Shown piece by piece: positions 16,968 through 25,240 of a stretch of 64,000 nt of DNA. Location of the stretch: assembly GCA_963723205.1 (NCBI GenBank), contig CAVRQC010000033.1, forward strand, positions 434,001-498,000. The letters are read 5' to 3'. How positions within the stretch are numbered: the stretch's first letter is position 1; each line of letters starts with the position of its first letter. The DNA is from CAVQBP01 sp963723205. GTDB lineage: Bacteria; Bacteroidota; Ignavibacteria; Ignavibacteriales; Ignavibacteriaceae. Position numbers and translations under genes: made by a program. The notes beneath the pieces are model-generated. The model was not told the DNA's origin. It saw only the letters and a program-made list of their open reading frames with translations, and did no database searches.

Positions 16968-18263
16968 ATGAAAACCTCATTATTATTAAAATTATCTCTT
17001 ATATTTTTTCTTTTGTTTTTTGGTTGCTCAAAGGAAAATTTAGTTGGAGTAAATAAAACTAATACTTCCAAAGGATCAATTGCATTAAAAATTAATAAAG
17101 CATCCATTCCTTCCGAAGTTCAATTACTTAATGCTCAATTATCCCGTTCGAATTACGATACATTAAAAACAAGTATTAATGTAATTGATGATTCATTAAA
17201 TGTAATCTCTTTTGAAGCAGTTCCTGTTGGGGGATGGCATTTGAAAATTGATGCGCAAAATTCTGTCGGGAAAATAATATATAGAGGGGAAACCGATGTA
17301 ACAATTATTGAAGATGAAACCAATAATGTTTATTTAACTCTTCAACCATTTGGAAGCGGTACGGGTAATATTAATATTTATATACAATGGGACAGTGATT
17401 GGTTAGATTATAATAATAATCCAATTTTTACTAAAGATATCAATGCTTCAGATGTTTATGGAATCATTGAGCCTAAAATACTATATGAAAATGGTGTTTA
17501 TAAAATGTGGTACACCAAATTATTTGCTTCTGCTTCCGCTGATATTTGGTACGCAGAATCTTCAGACGGAATAAATTGGCATACTAATTATAATAAACCT
17601 GTAATCCAACCTGGAAATGCCGGTAATTGGGACGATTATTCCGTGTGCGTTGGTGGTATTATATATGACAACGGAAAATATAAAATGTATTACTTCGGCT
17701 TTCAGGATCAAAACGGAAAATGGTGTATTGGGTATGCTGTCTCAGATGATGGCATAAACTGGGAAAAGAATACTGAACCCGTGCTAACACCGAGCGACAA
17801 TGAATTTCAAATTCTTGCATCAAGTGTAATAAAAGTTGATAATAACTATTATATGTATTATTCTACTCGTAATTATCCTTATTATTCTATATGTTTAGCA
17901 ACATCACAGGATGGATTACACTGGCAAAAGTATGATCAAAATCCAATTTTAAAATCAAGCGAAACCTGGGAAGGGACAGGTATTTTCTTTCCTACAGTAA
18001 TAAAAAAAGATAATAACTTTGAAATGGTTTATGGGAATTGTAATCAAAATGAATGGGCATTCGGAAAAGCAGTTTCACAAGATGGAAAAATATGGGTAAA
18101 ATCAAATTCCAATCCCTTTTTTGTTTCGCAAGAAACTTATAATAACTGGACGAATAAAATTGCTTATCCCGACTATGTAAAAATAAATTCTGAATATAAG
18201 ATTTACTATACTGGTTATATTGGATATGATGAAGGAACAGTTGCTTTTATTACAAATAAATAA
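16968..18263 (+). CDS. Lipoprotein with five-bladed glycosidase-like propeller
   Basis: Predicted lipoprotein: the signal sequence KTSLLLKLSLIFFLLFFGC ends in a lipobox with Cys about residue 19. I take ATG 16968 as start because GGGGAG lies just upstream; the frame extends to TTG 16956, but that would place the ribosome site inside the gene. A short beta domain (about residues 30-125) is followed by repeated blades with SSDGINWH, SDDGINWEK, SQDGLHWQK and SQDGKIWVK, each after a KMWY/KMYY-type strand. This pattern fits the GH43/GH32/GH130-like beta-propeller superfamily. I could not identify catalytic acids with confidence, so it may bind rather than cut glycans. It sits within the glycan cluster. 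Confidence 0.75.
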   Translation: MKTSLLLKLSLIFFLLFFGCSKENLVGVNKTNTSKGSIALKINKASIPSEVQLLNAQLSRSNYDTLKTSINVIDDSLNVISFEAVPVGGWHLKIDAQNSVGKIIYRGETDVTIIEDETNNVYLTLQPFGSGTGNINIYIQWDSDWLDYNNNPIFTKDINASDVYGIIEPKILYENGVYKMWYTKLFASASADIWYAESSDGINWHTNYNKPVIQPGNAGNWDDYSVCVGGIIYDNGKYKMYYFGFQDQNGKWCIGYAVSDDGINWEKNTEPVLTPSDNEFQILASSVIKVDNNYYMYYSTRNYPYYSICLATSQDGLHWQKYDQNPILKSSETWEGTGIFFPTVIKKDNNFEMVYGNCNQNEWAFGKAVSQDGKIWVKSNSNPFFVSQETYNNWTNKIAYPDYVKINSEYKIYYTGYIGYDEGTVAFITNK

Positions 18264-18473
18264 ATTTGCTTTGAACCAAAAGACTTTAATAAAAACTAGG
18301 TAGGAATTCTATTACTTCTTCTAAACTATTGTTCAAGAGAGGAATTAGTAGGAAATAACCAATTGGGTAGACTTTCAAATGATGGTATATACTCGGTGAA
18401 AGATAATGCAAATCCTTTCTTAAACTATATATAATACAAATGAATAGTGTTCTAGAGTTACTCTCGTTCAATT

Positions 18474-18629
18474 ATGTTTGGGAATGATTATAGAATTAAT
18501 TATTCAGGTTATAGTAAAGACAATCAATTCCATTTTGATATTACTTCTGGAAATGAAAATATAGCAAAATTAAATTTCCAGTTTATTATCAATTATTTTT
18601 CGTTTGATTTTTGTAATTTACAGCAATAA
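18474..18629 (+). pseudogene. Possible gene remnant in a 392-base gap
   Basis: The stretch 18264-18655 has no clear gene. Within it a 51-residue frame (MFGNDYRINYSGYSKDNQ at its start) has a beta-strand-like composition resembling a C-terminal piece of an extracellular protein, and has no ribosome site. The part before it (18264-18473) is full of stops. A decayed gene between the lipoprotein and the next methyltransferase is plausible but unproven. Confidence 0.25.
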
Positions 18630-18655
18630 TCTCTCTTTAATTATTCTGAAAAATA

Positions 18656-19414
18656 ATGAGATACGAAGAAAGAGTTCCTGATGAACTTGTAATTGATAAT
18701 CATTATATAGGCCGCCCTGCCGATTTCAATGACCGGATAATTCAAAAACGCATCAACCTGGTTAGGAAAACTCCAAATTTTATTAGTAAAAAATTAAACC
18801 TGTTGGAAATTGGTTGCGGCAATGGTGCATCGATGCTTTTGTTGTCTGGAAGTATGAAAAGTTGTTTGGGACTTGAGTTATTTGAAGGGAATAGAGAAGA
18901 ATTTGAAGTGCTAAAAACAAAACTTTGTGTAAACAATTGCGAATTCAAAATCTTTAATATTGAAAAAGAAAAATTAGTTAAAAAATTTGACAGGTTGATC
19001 AGTTTTGAAGTTATTGAACACTTAAAAGATGAAAACAGTGTTAAAGCTTACTATGATATCTTAAAAGATGGCGGTTTAGCGGCTATAACTGTTCCTAATA
19101 AATGGTGGATATTTGAGACACATGGTGCAAGTTTACCTCTTTTACCCTGGAACAGGGTTCCTTTCTTTTCCTGGATCCCGCGCTTTCTCCATGAAAAGTT
19201 TGCCAACGCAAGGATATATACTAAAAAAAGGATAATAAAATTATTGGAAAGTGCTGGTTTTAAAATTAAAAGCGTGGAATATGTAACTGCACCGCTCGAT
19301 GTATTGAAAGAAGGGAAACTGAAATCATTCCTATTAAAGCATATCTTTAAAGGAGATACTACAAAAATTCCTTTTCTATCCACTTCAATTTTTATAGTGG
19401 CAGAAAAACAATAA
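18656..19414 (+). CDS. Class I SAM-dependent methyltransferase
   Basis: 252-residue methyltransferase of the UbiE/Methyltransf_23 type. Motif I is LLEIGCGNGASMLLLSG, followed by GLELFEGNREEFEVL, then FDRLISFEVIEHLKDENS and the YDILKDGGLAAITVPNKWW segment. The C-terminal part with LPLLPWNRVPFFSW and KKRIIKLLESAGFKIKSVEYV is typical of enzymes in glycan clusters. ATG 18656 is the best start. It is the last plus-strand gene of the first glycan cluster and converges on the next transferase, with only 7 bases between stops. The acceptor is unknown. Confidence 0.83.
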   Translation: MRYEERVPDELVIDNHYIGRPADFNDRIIQKRINLVRKTPNFISKKLNLLEIGCGNGASMLLLSGSMKSCLGLELFEGNREEFEVLKTKLCVNNCEFKIFNIEKEKLVKKFDRLISFEVIEHLKDENSVKAYYDILKDGGLAAITVPNKWWIFETHGASLPLLPWNRVPFFSWIPRFLHEKFANARIYTKKRIIKLLESAGFKIKSVEYVTAPLDVLKEGKLKSFLLKHIFKGDTTKIPFLSTSIFIVAEKQ

Positions 19415-19421
19415 ACATAAT

Positions 19422-20705
19422 TTATTCTGTTGCTTTATCAAGTATCTTACTTAATTCACCAGCTATATTTATACGAGCATATTTCTTAATTAACGGAATA
19501 TCAGTTTTATATTTTTTATATCCATTTCTTTTAAGATCAAAAAACTCTTTCGCATTTTCTATATAATTAAAAATCATTCCGGCATTTGCTTTCTCTAAAA
19601 TAATTTTTACTTCCTGATTATCATTGCCGAAGGCGAGTATCGGTTTTCCCGTTCTTAAATATTCAAATAATTTTCCCGGTACATGTCTTTTCTCATTAAC
19701 CATCATCATTAGGACATCACTTTTAAGTAATTCGATTAACATTTGTTTATAGGGTAAAAATCCAATGTATTCGGTATTTCCGGATAAACTTAAGTCTTTA
19801 ATTATCTCATTTGTCTTAGGACTAACCGTTCCTATAAATTTTATTTTTATTTTTCTTCCATTATTTATTTCATCCTTAATATATTCGAAAAACGAAACAG
19901 GACTATTATAATCATACATATTTCCGGCATGAGCTATTATTTCTTCATCCGATTTTGAATTATTAACTTCATTTTTAATTTCATCAAAATCGTCTTCATT
20001 ATATCCCCAATACAGAACATGCGATTTATCTTTTGTAGCAGGATATTTTTTTATATAATCATTTTTCATGGTTTCTGTAACAAAGACTATCTCTCCGGCT
20101 TTTTTAAGAACATTTTTTTCAAGGTATTTATCAATTTCCTGTGTAAGTTTTGTTCGTTTATAATCCTGGTAATACACAATATCAGTCCATGGATCAATAA
20201 AAACAGGTATGTGTGGAATATTAAATAATGAACTTAATCTTCTGCCCAGAAGATGTGATGTATGCGGAGGGCCATTACTTATAATTGCATCAATTTTATT
20301 TTTCGATATGAATTTTTTCCCTTCTCTTACACCCGGAAAATACCATCCAACTCTTGCATCGGGAACAAATAAATTCATTCTGATCCAAAGAGACAGTTTA
20401 TGGTTAAAAGATCCTTTTGATTGTGACATACTTTCAGATGCGACTAAAGGCTCATCCTTCTTTTTTCCTAGAAACTTCCTATAGATATTAAATGGCTCTA
20501 TTGTCCCGGTTTTTATTACTTTAAGATCAGATGCTATTTCCTTAAGTAAGGTCTCATCTTTCTGATAAAAAGTATCCTCATCAACCGTAAGGACAGAGGG
20601 CTCCCATCCATTTTCAGGCAAATACTTAATCATCTTTAACGGCCAGTGAAGCGACGCTTTTCCTGAGGGGGGCCAGAAATAAGTTATAAACAAGACTTTT
20701 TTCAT
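19422..20705 (-). CDS. GT4-type glycosyltransferase (WbuB-like)
   Basis: 427-residue GT-B transferase of the WbuB-like group. The N-terminus KKVLFITYFWPPSGKASLHW is the usual acceptor loop (YyfPP.GG type), followed by GWEPSVLTVD and ISNGPPHTSHLLGRRLS. The C-terminal domain contains IIAHAGNMYDYNSPVSFFEYI, IKFIGTVSPKTNEII and VNEKRHVPGKLFEYLRTGKPILAFGN, where KLFEYL carries the donor-binding Glu. It is the only member of the first glycan cluster on the minus strand and ends 7 bases from the convergent methyltransferase. It shares a 223-base divergent upstream region with the GroES-like gene. Confidence 0.87.
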   Translation of the reverse strand: MKKVLFITYFWPPSGKASLHWPLKMIKYLPENGWEPSVLTVDEDTFYQKDETLLKEIASDLKVIKTGTIEPFNIYRKFLGKKKDEPLVASESMSQSKGSFNHKLSLWIRMNLFVPDARVGWYFPGVREGKKFISKNKIDAIISNGPPHTSHLLGRRLSSLFNIPHIPVFIDPWTDIVYYQDYKRTKLTQEIDKYLEKNVLKKAGEIVFVTETMKNDYIKKYPATKDKSHVLYWGYNEDDFDEIKNEVNNSKSDEEIIAHAGNMYDYNSPVSFFEYIKDEINNGRKIKIKFIGTVSPKTNEIIKDLSLSGNTEYIGFLPYKQMLIELLKSDVLMMMVNEKRHVPGKLFEYLRTGKPILAFGNDNQEVKIILEKANAGMIFNYIENAKEFFDLKRNGYKKYKTDIPLIKKYARINIAGELSKILDKATE

Positions 20706-20845
20706 ATGAATTTGATTTGTAATACGAAACTAAAAAATAACAAATTTAACACTAATTTTTTAATCTAGAATATTCATCTTAGTAAAAACATTTTGATTAA
20801 ATAATTTGTCATATTATAATTCGATTTTTTTAAGGAAATTTTTAT

Positions 20846-20873
20846 TTGACATTATGGAATTATTCATTAATAT
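20846..20873 (+). promoter_or_regulatory. Putative promoter of the GroES-like gene
   Basis: TTGACA (20846-20851), 16 bases, then TAATAT (20868-20873) form a reasonable sigma-70-like promoter about 55 bases before the ATG at 20929. No CIRCE repeat (the HrcA operator) is visible, so heat-shock control of the HrcA type is not supported. In this phylum the -10 box differs, so the call is tentative. Confidence 0.4.
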
Positions 20874-20928
20874 TATTTTATAAAATCAACGAGAACTTAA
20901 TTCATAATTATTTATATTTAGATATACA

Positions 20929-21312
20929 ATGCAGTTAAAATTGAAAAATATCGAAAGATTTATTGTTGTAGGCGATAGATTATTAATTATGCCGGAAGAA
21001 GATGCGACTAAAACATCATCCGGTTTATATTTGCCAGCTGGTGTTGCTGAGAAGGAAAAGATTCAAAGTGGTTATGTCATAAAAGCGGGACCAGGTTATC
21101 CTCTTCCGACGGATGTTGACGAGGAACCCTGGAAAGAATCCAAGGAGAAAGTTAAATACATTCCTTTACAGGCAAAAGAAGGGGATCTAGCAATTTTTCT
21201 TCGTAAAGAAGCTTTCGAAATTGAGTTTGAAAAAGAAAAATTCCTAATTGTTTCACAATCTGCAGTATTACTTTTAATCAGAAATGATGATTTTGGGTTA
21301 CAGAATTTATAA
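20929..21312 (+). CDS. GroES-like (Cpn10) protein, stand-alone
   Basis: Cpn10-fold protein of 127 residues, longer than the usual 95 or so. The N-terminal strand FIVVGDRLLIMPEEDATKTS matches the GDRV-type opening of GroES, followed by the mobile loop SSGLYLPAGVAEKEKIQSG, then YVIKAGPGYPLP (the VvavGpG motif) and GDLAIFLRKEAFEIEFEKEK with LIVSQSAVLLLI in place of the canonical GEEYLIL and DILAVI ends. An insert of about 20 residues follows the GPG motif. No groEL is adjacent, so it may be a secondary co-chaperonin or a repurposed Cpn10 fold. It overlaps the convergent small gene by a few bases. Confidence 0.8.
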   Translation: MQLKLKNIERFIVVGDRLLIMPEEDATKTSSGLYLPAGVAEKEKIQSGYVIKAGPGYPLPTDVDEEPWKESKEKVKYIPLQAKEGDLAIFLRKEAFEIEFEKEKFLIVSQSAVLLLIRNDDFGLQNL

Positions 21313-21564
21313 GAAGAATAAGATTTTATTAAGAAAATATTTTATCCGCCAGCTTTTGTCCCCTATATTACCATAATCAAACTCTTCTTCAATAGCCAAA
21401 TCCATCTGAAAATCATCATAATTACCTTTATGGTTAAAATCATCATATGCTGCTTGAATATATAATTCCAAGGTTTCTATGTTTTCATTTCCTGCAACAG
21501 GTAATCTTAAATCATGGCAGGCTTCAAGCAATTCTTCTCTTTTTTTAATTTTATTTCCTTCCAT
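21307..21564 (-). CDS. Small acidic protein of unknown function
   Basis: 85-residue soluble protein that I do not recognise. It has a basic start (EGNKIKKREELLEAC), a helical middle (IETLELYIQAAYDDF) and an acidic stretch (DLAIEEEFDYGNIGD), ending with a short hydrophobic tail. No signal peptide or membrane segment. An AAGGA ribosome site precedes ATG 21564, and it starts 27 bases after the last PilX-like gene on the same strand, so it probably belongs to that operon. It converges on the GroES-like gene with overlapping stop regions. A real gene is likely because of the good ribosome site and operon spacing. Confidence 0.6.
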   Translation of the reverse strand: MEGNKIKKREELLEACHDLRLPVAGNENIETLELYIQAAYDDFNHKGNYDDFQMDLAIEEEFDYGNIGDKSWRIKYFLNKILFFL

Positions 21565-21591
21565 AATTTATCCTTTTATTTAATTAAATAA

Positions 21592-22605
21592 TTATTCCCA
21601 CCAGCTTAGTATTTTAAATCTCGAAGATTTCAAATTTAATTTTGCATTACTAATTGCCTGACTACTATAAAATAGTTTTGCGTTTCCCGCTGCTTTAATA
21701 TCTACATCGGTCCCGACACATATTGTACTTCCATATATGGTACCTTGCCCGACTATATCGGTCTGAATGGAAGATTGTCCATATACTATTATTATTCCTC
21801 TGAATGTAAAATCACCGCTTAAAGTAAGATTCCCGTTAACTACCATTATTCCGTCTCCGGACATTGTACCAGAGAAGTGTACATCTCCATCGGCATGAAT
21901 TACTTTCGGATCTGATGGAGTTCCTAAAAAGGTCCCTGAAGAATATGTTCCGGATGGAAGAGTAATGTCTGATGCAAAAATTATATTTTCTGTTAATGCG
22001 AGCCAATCTGTAGTATCATTGATTGTTTTGACACTCGGTGATCCGCCGTCACCGTCAATTCGATTAATTTTTGGCTTTATATTATCAACTACATAAGCGC
22101 TATCAGTTGGATTATCAACTCCAAAACCTGGTATCGGGGGATTAGGTCCAGGACTTCCATCTGTATTATGATCATTCCCATCAACGGAAACATTACTACC
22201 GCTCATTTTTAAATCCAGATTGTTTGAAGAAACATATATGGCAGAGTTTATTTTTGGCATAGTAATCGGCTCTCTTTTGGCAGTTACAACACTTGTATGT
22301 GTAACCTCGTTAAATTCGGCAGCTGATCTAATAACTAATGCAGAATCCGGTCCATAGATTAGTATATTATATTTACCATCTAAAAGATCGTTATCATCAA
22401 AAGAGCCTTTCAAAGTTTTATCCCTTCTTAATTTTTCAAGGTATATTTCAACACCGGAATTCGAAATCAATCTTGCCTGTGTTTGTTTGTAAAAGTCTGC
22501 AGTTGTTTCTACTTGAGAGGTTGCATTAGCATTTAAATTTAAAATTAACATTGTTAATATAGCCGCAGCCCCCATTACCAGAATTAAAGCTCCTTTTCCT
22601 AACAT
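21592..22605 (-). CDS. PilX-like minor pilin homologue, module C
   Basis: 337-residue protein anchored by an N-terminal hydrophobic segment (about residues 6-25) that begins almost at the start codon (MLGKGALILVMGAAAI), with no charged prepilin leader. The following QVETTADFYKQTQARLISNSGVEIYL matches the helical stalk of PilX-type minor pilins. The C-terminal half is rich in short strands with Gly turns (VIHADGDVHFSGTMSGDG, VVNGNLTLSGDFTFRG), suggesting a beta-helix like bactofilins. It ends in KILSWWE, a tail shared with the other two X proteins of this region. Last pilin gene of module C, 18 bases after its W partner. Probably exported and part of a pilus or pseudopilus; the function is inferred. 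Confidence 0.65.
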   Translation of the reverse strand: MLGKGALILVMGAAAILTMLILNLNANATSQVETTADFYKQTQARLISNSGVEIYLEKLRRDKTLKGSFDDNDLLDGKYNILIYGPDSALVIRSAAEFNEVTHTSVVTAKREPITMPKINSAIYVSSNNLDLKMSGSNVSVDGNDHNTDGSPGPNPPIPGFGVDNPTDSAYVVDNIKPKINRIDGDGGSPSVKTINDTTDWLALTENIIFASDITLPSGTYSSGTFLGTPSDPKVIHADGDVHFSGTMSGDGIMVVNGNLTLSGDFTFRGIIIVYGQSSIQTDIVGQGTIYGSTICVGTDVDIKAAGNAKLFYSSQAISNAKLNLKSSRFKILSWWE

Positions 22606-22623
22606 TTAAACCTCTTTGAAAAA

Positions 22624-23178
22624 TTAATAATTGATATTTCTTGGGTTAATATTCATTTCCCAATATGTAAAAGGATATTTATCGTCTACAGGTTCCGTTG
22701 TTTCTATCCACATTTCAATATTAATATACTTTATACTGTCCAAGACAGAGGTTAAATAACCGGCAGCGTTTCTGTAACTGAAATTTAATTTTGTTAATCC
22801 AAGAGAAGGTCCCTTTGATGTATCGCCGTTTACAACTCTGTATAAAACTATATCATGAGGATTTTGAGTACCTACAGCCTTGGTAGAATCACTTACTAAA
22901 TAGGTAATCTGGTCAGATGTTCCATTCGAATCAATATCTCCATAGAAAGAAAATTCAGTTGGCTGGGCAATTGCTATTGCAGTACCCTCATACTTATAAC
23001 CGACTTTTCTCAAATCATTATTTACTATTTCAGCAAGGGTTTTTGCATTTTGTTGTAATCTTAGATCGGCATTGGATGCAAACCTTTTTTGGGAAGAATA
23101 AATATAGATATTAACCATCATAAGAAGGACTATTCCGCCAACAAAGGAAGCCCCTAATAAATCTAATATTGTATCCAT
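22624..23178 (-). CDS. PilW-like minor pilin homologue, module C
   Basis: 184-residue protein with one N-terminal membrane helix (MDTILDLLGASFVGGIVLLM) beginning at the start codon. The stalk continues RLQQNAKTLAEIVNNDLRKVGY, which closely resembles the PilW pattern ending in DLR.aGY. The C-terminal part has beta-strand character with TQNPHDIVLYRVVNGD, a motif shared with the W proteins of modules A and B (TPNPKDRYLHRVVDGD). No prepilin peptidase site of the GF-x3-E type is present. It lies between V and X with gaps of 10 and 18 bases. Confidence 0.68.
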   Translation of the reverse strand: MDTILDLLGASFVGGIVLLMMVNIYIYSSQKRFASNADLRLQQNAKTLAEIVNNDLRKVGYKYEGTAIAIAQPTEFSFYGDIDSNGTSDQITYLVSDSTKAVGTQNPHDIVLYRVVNGDTSKGPSLGLTKLNFSYRNAAGYLTSVLDSIKYINIEMWIETTEPVDDKYPFTYWEMNINPRNINY

Positions 23179-23188
23179 ATTAAAACTC

Positions 23189-23671
23189 TTATTTTAATGT
23201 AAAAATAAATGAAAGTAATACAGGGTCTTTCATATAAGGACTGGTTACAGTTACAGTAACTTTCTTGTAAAAAGTTTGTGTTGAACTTACCTGATCCGGA
23301 TTATCTCCATTAACATATTGGACTAAGCAATCTATATGATAATTTTCGGCATGAGGGGCACTGACGGTTTTGACATAACCATTAAAATCATCAATATCGT
23401 CAAAATCCTTATAAGCTTCTCCTGTTTCCGGACCCAGAGAATCTGCAGGTGTTAAACTTTTGGGATTAGTTGTAGGAAAGGGCTTAGTTGTTTCATCAAA
23501 GCTTTTTCCTTTAATTTCTTCTATTAAATCATCGGCTAGTGAAAAAGCTGTTAATGCAACTTTAGTTTCAATTTCAACACTTGAAGTTTCGAGAATGGAT
23601 GAATTGAAGTTCATTGATGAAAGCGCTAAAATAATTAGCGCCCCCATCGATAATAGGGAATTAGAATTCAT
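23189..23671 (-). CDS. PilV-like minor pilin homologue, module C
   Basis: 160-residue protein whose N-terminal hydrophobic segment (MNSNSLLSMGALIILALSSM) starts at the initiator Met. The stalk has VALTAFSLADDLIEEIKGKSFDE, matching the A-x-lad-IIEEi-x-FDe pattern of PilV-type pilins, and the acidic motif FDDIDDFNGY. The C-terminal strands (KKVTVTVTSPYMKDPVLLSF) resemble the ends of the V proteins of modules A and B. First gene of module C; 10 bases before its W partner. Role in pilus assembly is inferred from the family pattern. Confidence 0.66.
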   Translation of the reverse strand: MNSNSLLSMGALIILALSSMNFNSSILETSSVEIETKVALTAFSLADDLIEEIKGKSFDETTKPFPTTNPKSLTPADSLGPETGEAYKDFDDIDDFNGYVKTVSAPHAENYHIDCLVQYVNGDNPDQVSSTQTFYKKVTVTVTSPYMKDPVLLSFIFTLK

Positions 23672-23816
23672 TTTTATTTCTCCTTATAAGCACTCTTGTA
23701 ATATTATATTCAAAATAGATGCCCTGAAAAAGTGTACGAAATGGGAGAGATTATAAGTATTGTAGATTGGTTAAAAAATTTATTCCGGTAATATTTACCT
23801 AGGGAAAAATATAAAA

Positions 23817-23839
23817 GAAGCTAACTGAATGTTAGCTTC
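23817..23839 (-). terminator. Hairpin terminator after the module B PilX-like gene
   Basis: A perfect 9-bp stem (GAAGCTAAC / GTTAGCTTC) with a 5-base loop lies about 30 bases past the stop of the module B X gene. On the minus strand it is followed by a T-rich run (TTTTATATTTTT), as expected for intrinsic termination. It separates module B transcripts from module C. Confidence 0.75.
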
Positions 23840-23867
23840 TCAAAAAAAGATTTTAAGTATTTTAAAT

Positions 23868-25229
23868 TTATTCTTCTAACCAGGAAAGTATTGTGGGCTT
23901 TTCTGTATGAGGATAATAAGGAGGTGCTAATTTATCCCATAATCTTTGATCATAACGGTATCGTTTATTGAATCCGGTATTTCCGGAATATCCGCCAAAA
24001 GTTCCTACAGCCTGACGTTTATTTTGAGTTATTCCACCAAGAAGATTTATATAATGACTGAACGGCCGTGTATCATAATCCTCGGCACCAAAGCCGCCTT
24101 CCTGACAATAAATTGCTGCATCGATATTTATTCCATCACTATTATTTGCATCATTGTTAGATATCAAAACATTTTTTTTAGCAACGATACCAAGTAAATC
24201 TGTTGAACTAGGATGTTGCAGTGGGTCTGTCTTATAGACTACATCACCATCTAAGTAGATATTTCCCTCACTGGCAACAGTATATTGCCCGCTTAAAGTA
24301 CCTTGTAATCTTACATCCATACCATTAACATATAATACTCCATTAGGTGCAATAGTAGTTAAGTCGTAAGTTGTTTCGGATTTTGAGTATCCCATTTTTA
24401 TAATAACCTTGTTATTATTAAAGGTAATATAGGCTGTGTCTGGAATTGTTTGAGCAGGTACAAAGCGTCTGGACCATCCGCTTCCTTCATAATGAGCAGG
24501 TATTGTTGTTTGAGACAAAGGTATATCGAATCCACTGCTTTGAGCTGCGGTTTTAATAGCTGCTAATCCATCCAACGGCATTGGATTATTGGTTGCGGGA
24601 TCAAATCCTCCTTTAAATACAGGTGCATCACTGTCAATACTTCTACTATAATCTTTTCTTTGAGTCTTGTTAGTTGGATTTTGAGGTAATTGGTAAGGAT
24701 ATTTTTGATAATAGTCATAATAAACTAGATTTTTTGCTGTAGAAACGGGTCCAAGAAAAACGGGGTGGTCATATACATACATATAATCCTGTGTATGGAA
24801 AGGACCCCAGACAGTATCATTTGGTGTCCACCAGACTAGACTGCTTCCAGGCCCATTATTCTCAAATGTTGAGAAATATGCATACCTTGAAAAAGAGCCA
24901 TTCGAGAAGGTAACAACATCTGTATGTGAAGCATCTCTATAAGTTCCAACAGATGTGACTACAATGTTTGCTCCTTTTTGGATAGTAACATTGATTTTCC
25001 CGCCATTAAAATCAATATTATTAAATCCTGCACTCCAGGATTGATCACGGAAAAATTCGGTTGTTGCCATGTTTGCACCTGCAGATGCACATTCGTGAGC
25101 AACAGCGTCAGAGTAATAATCAACCATATTATCAGTAGCCTGCCCTGAAAGACTTACAAATCTTTGTCCGAATACTAAAAAAATTAAACTAAAACCTAAA
25201 ACTAACAAAAGAGATGCTTTGCCGACCAT
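23868..25229 (-). CDS. PilX-like minor pilin homologue, module B
   Basis: 453-residue exported protein, clearly paralogous to the module A X protein. The hydrophobic segment starts at once (MVGKASLLLVLGFSLIFLVFG), followed by the stalk YYSDAVAHECASAGANMATT. The large C-terminal domain has WWTPNDTVWGPFHTQDY, repeated almost exactly in module A (WWTGKDTVWGPFHTQDH), then an SSTDLLGIVAKKNVLISNN segment and INLLGGITQNKRQAVGTF near the end. It finishes with TILSWLEE, the shared C-terminal tail. No prepilin leader is visible. It follows its W partner by 11 bases. Function inferred from the PilX-like arrangement. Confidence 0.66.
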   Translation of the reverse strand: MVGKASLLLVLGFSLIFLVFGQRFVSLSGQATDNMVDYYSDAVAHECASAGANMATTEFFRDQSWSAGFNNIDFNGGKINVTIQKGANIVVTSVGTYRDASHTDVVTFSNGSFSRYAYFSTFENNGPGSSLVWWTPNDTVWGPFHTQDYMYVYDHPVFLGPVSTAKNLVYYDYYQKYPYQLPQNPTNKTQRKDYSRSIDSDAPVFKGGFDPATNNPMPLDGLAAIKTAAQSSGFDIPLSQTTIPAHYEGSGWSRRFVPAQTIPDTAYITFNNNKVIIKMGYSKSETTYDLTTIAPNGVLYVNGMDVRLQGTLSGQYTVASEGNIYLDGDVVYKTDPLQHPSSTDLLGIVAKKNVLISNNDANNSDGINIDAAIYCQEGGFGAEDYDTRPFSHYINLLGGITQNKRQAVGTFGGYSGNTGFNKRYRYDQRLWDKLAPPYYPHTEKPTILSWLEE

Positions 25230-25240
25230 GTTGGTCTCCT

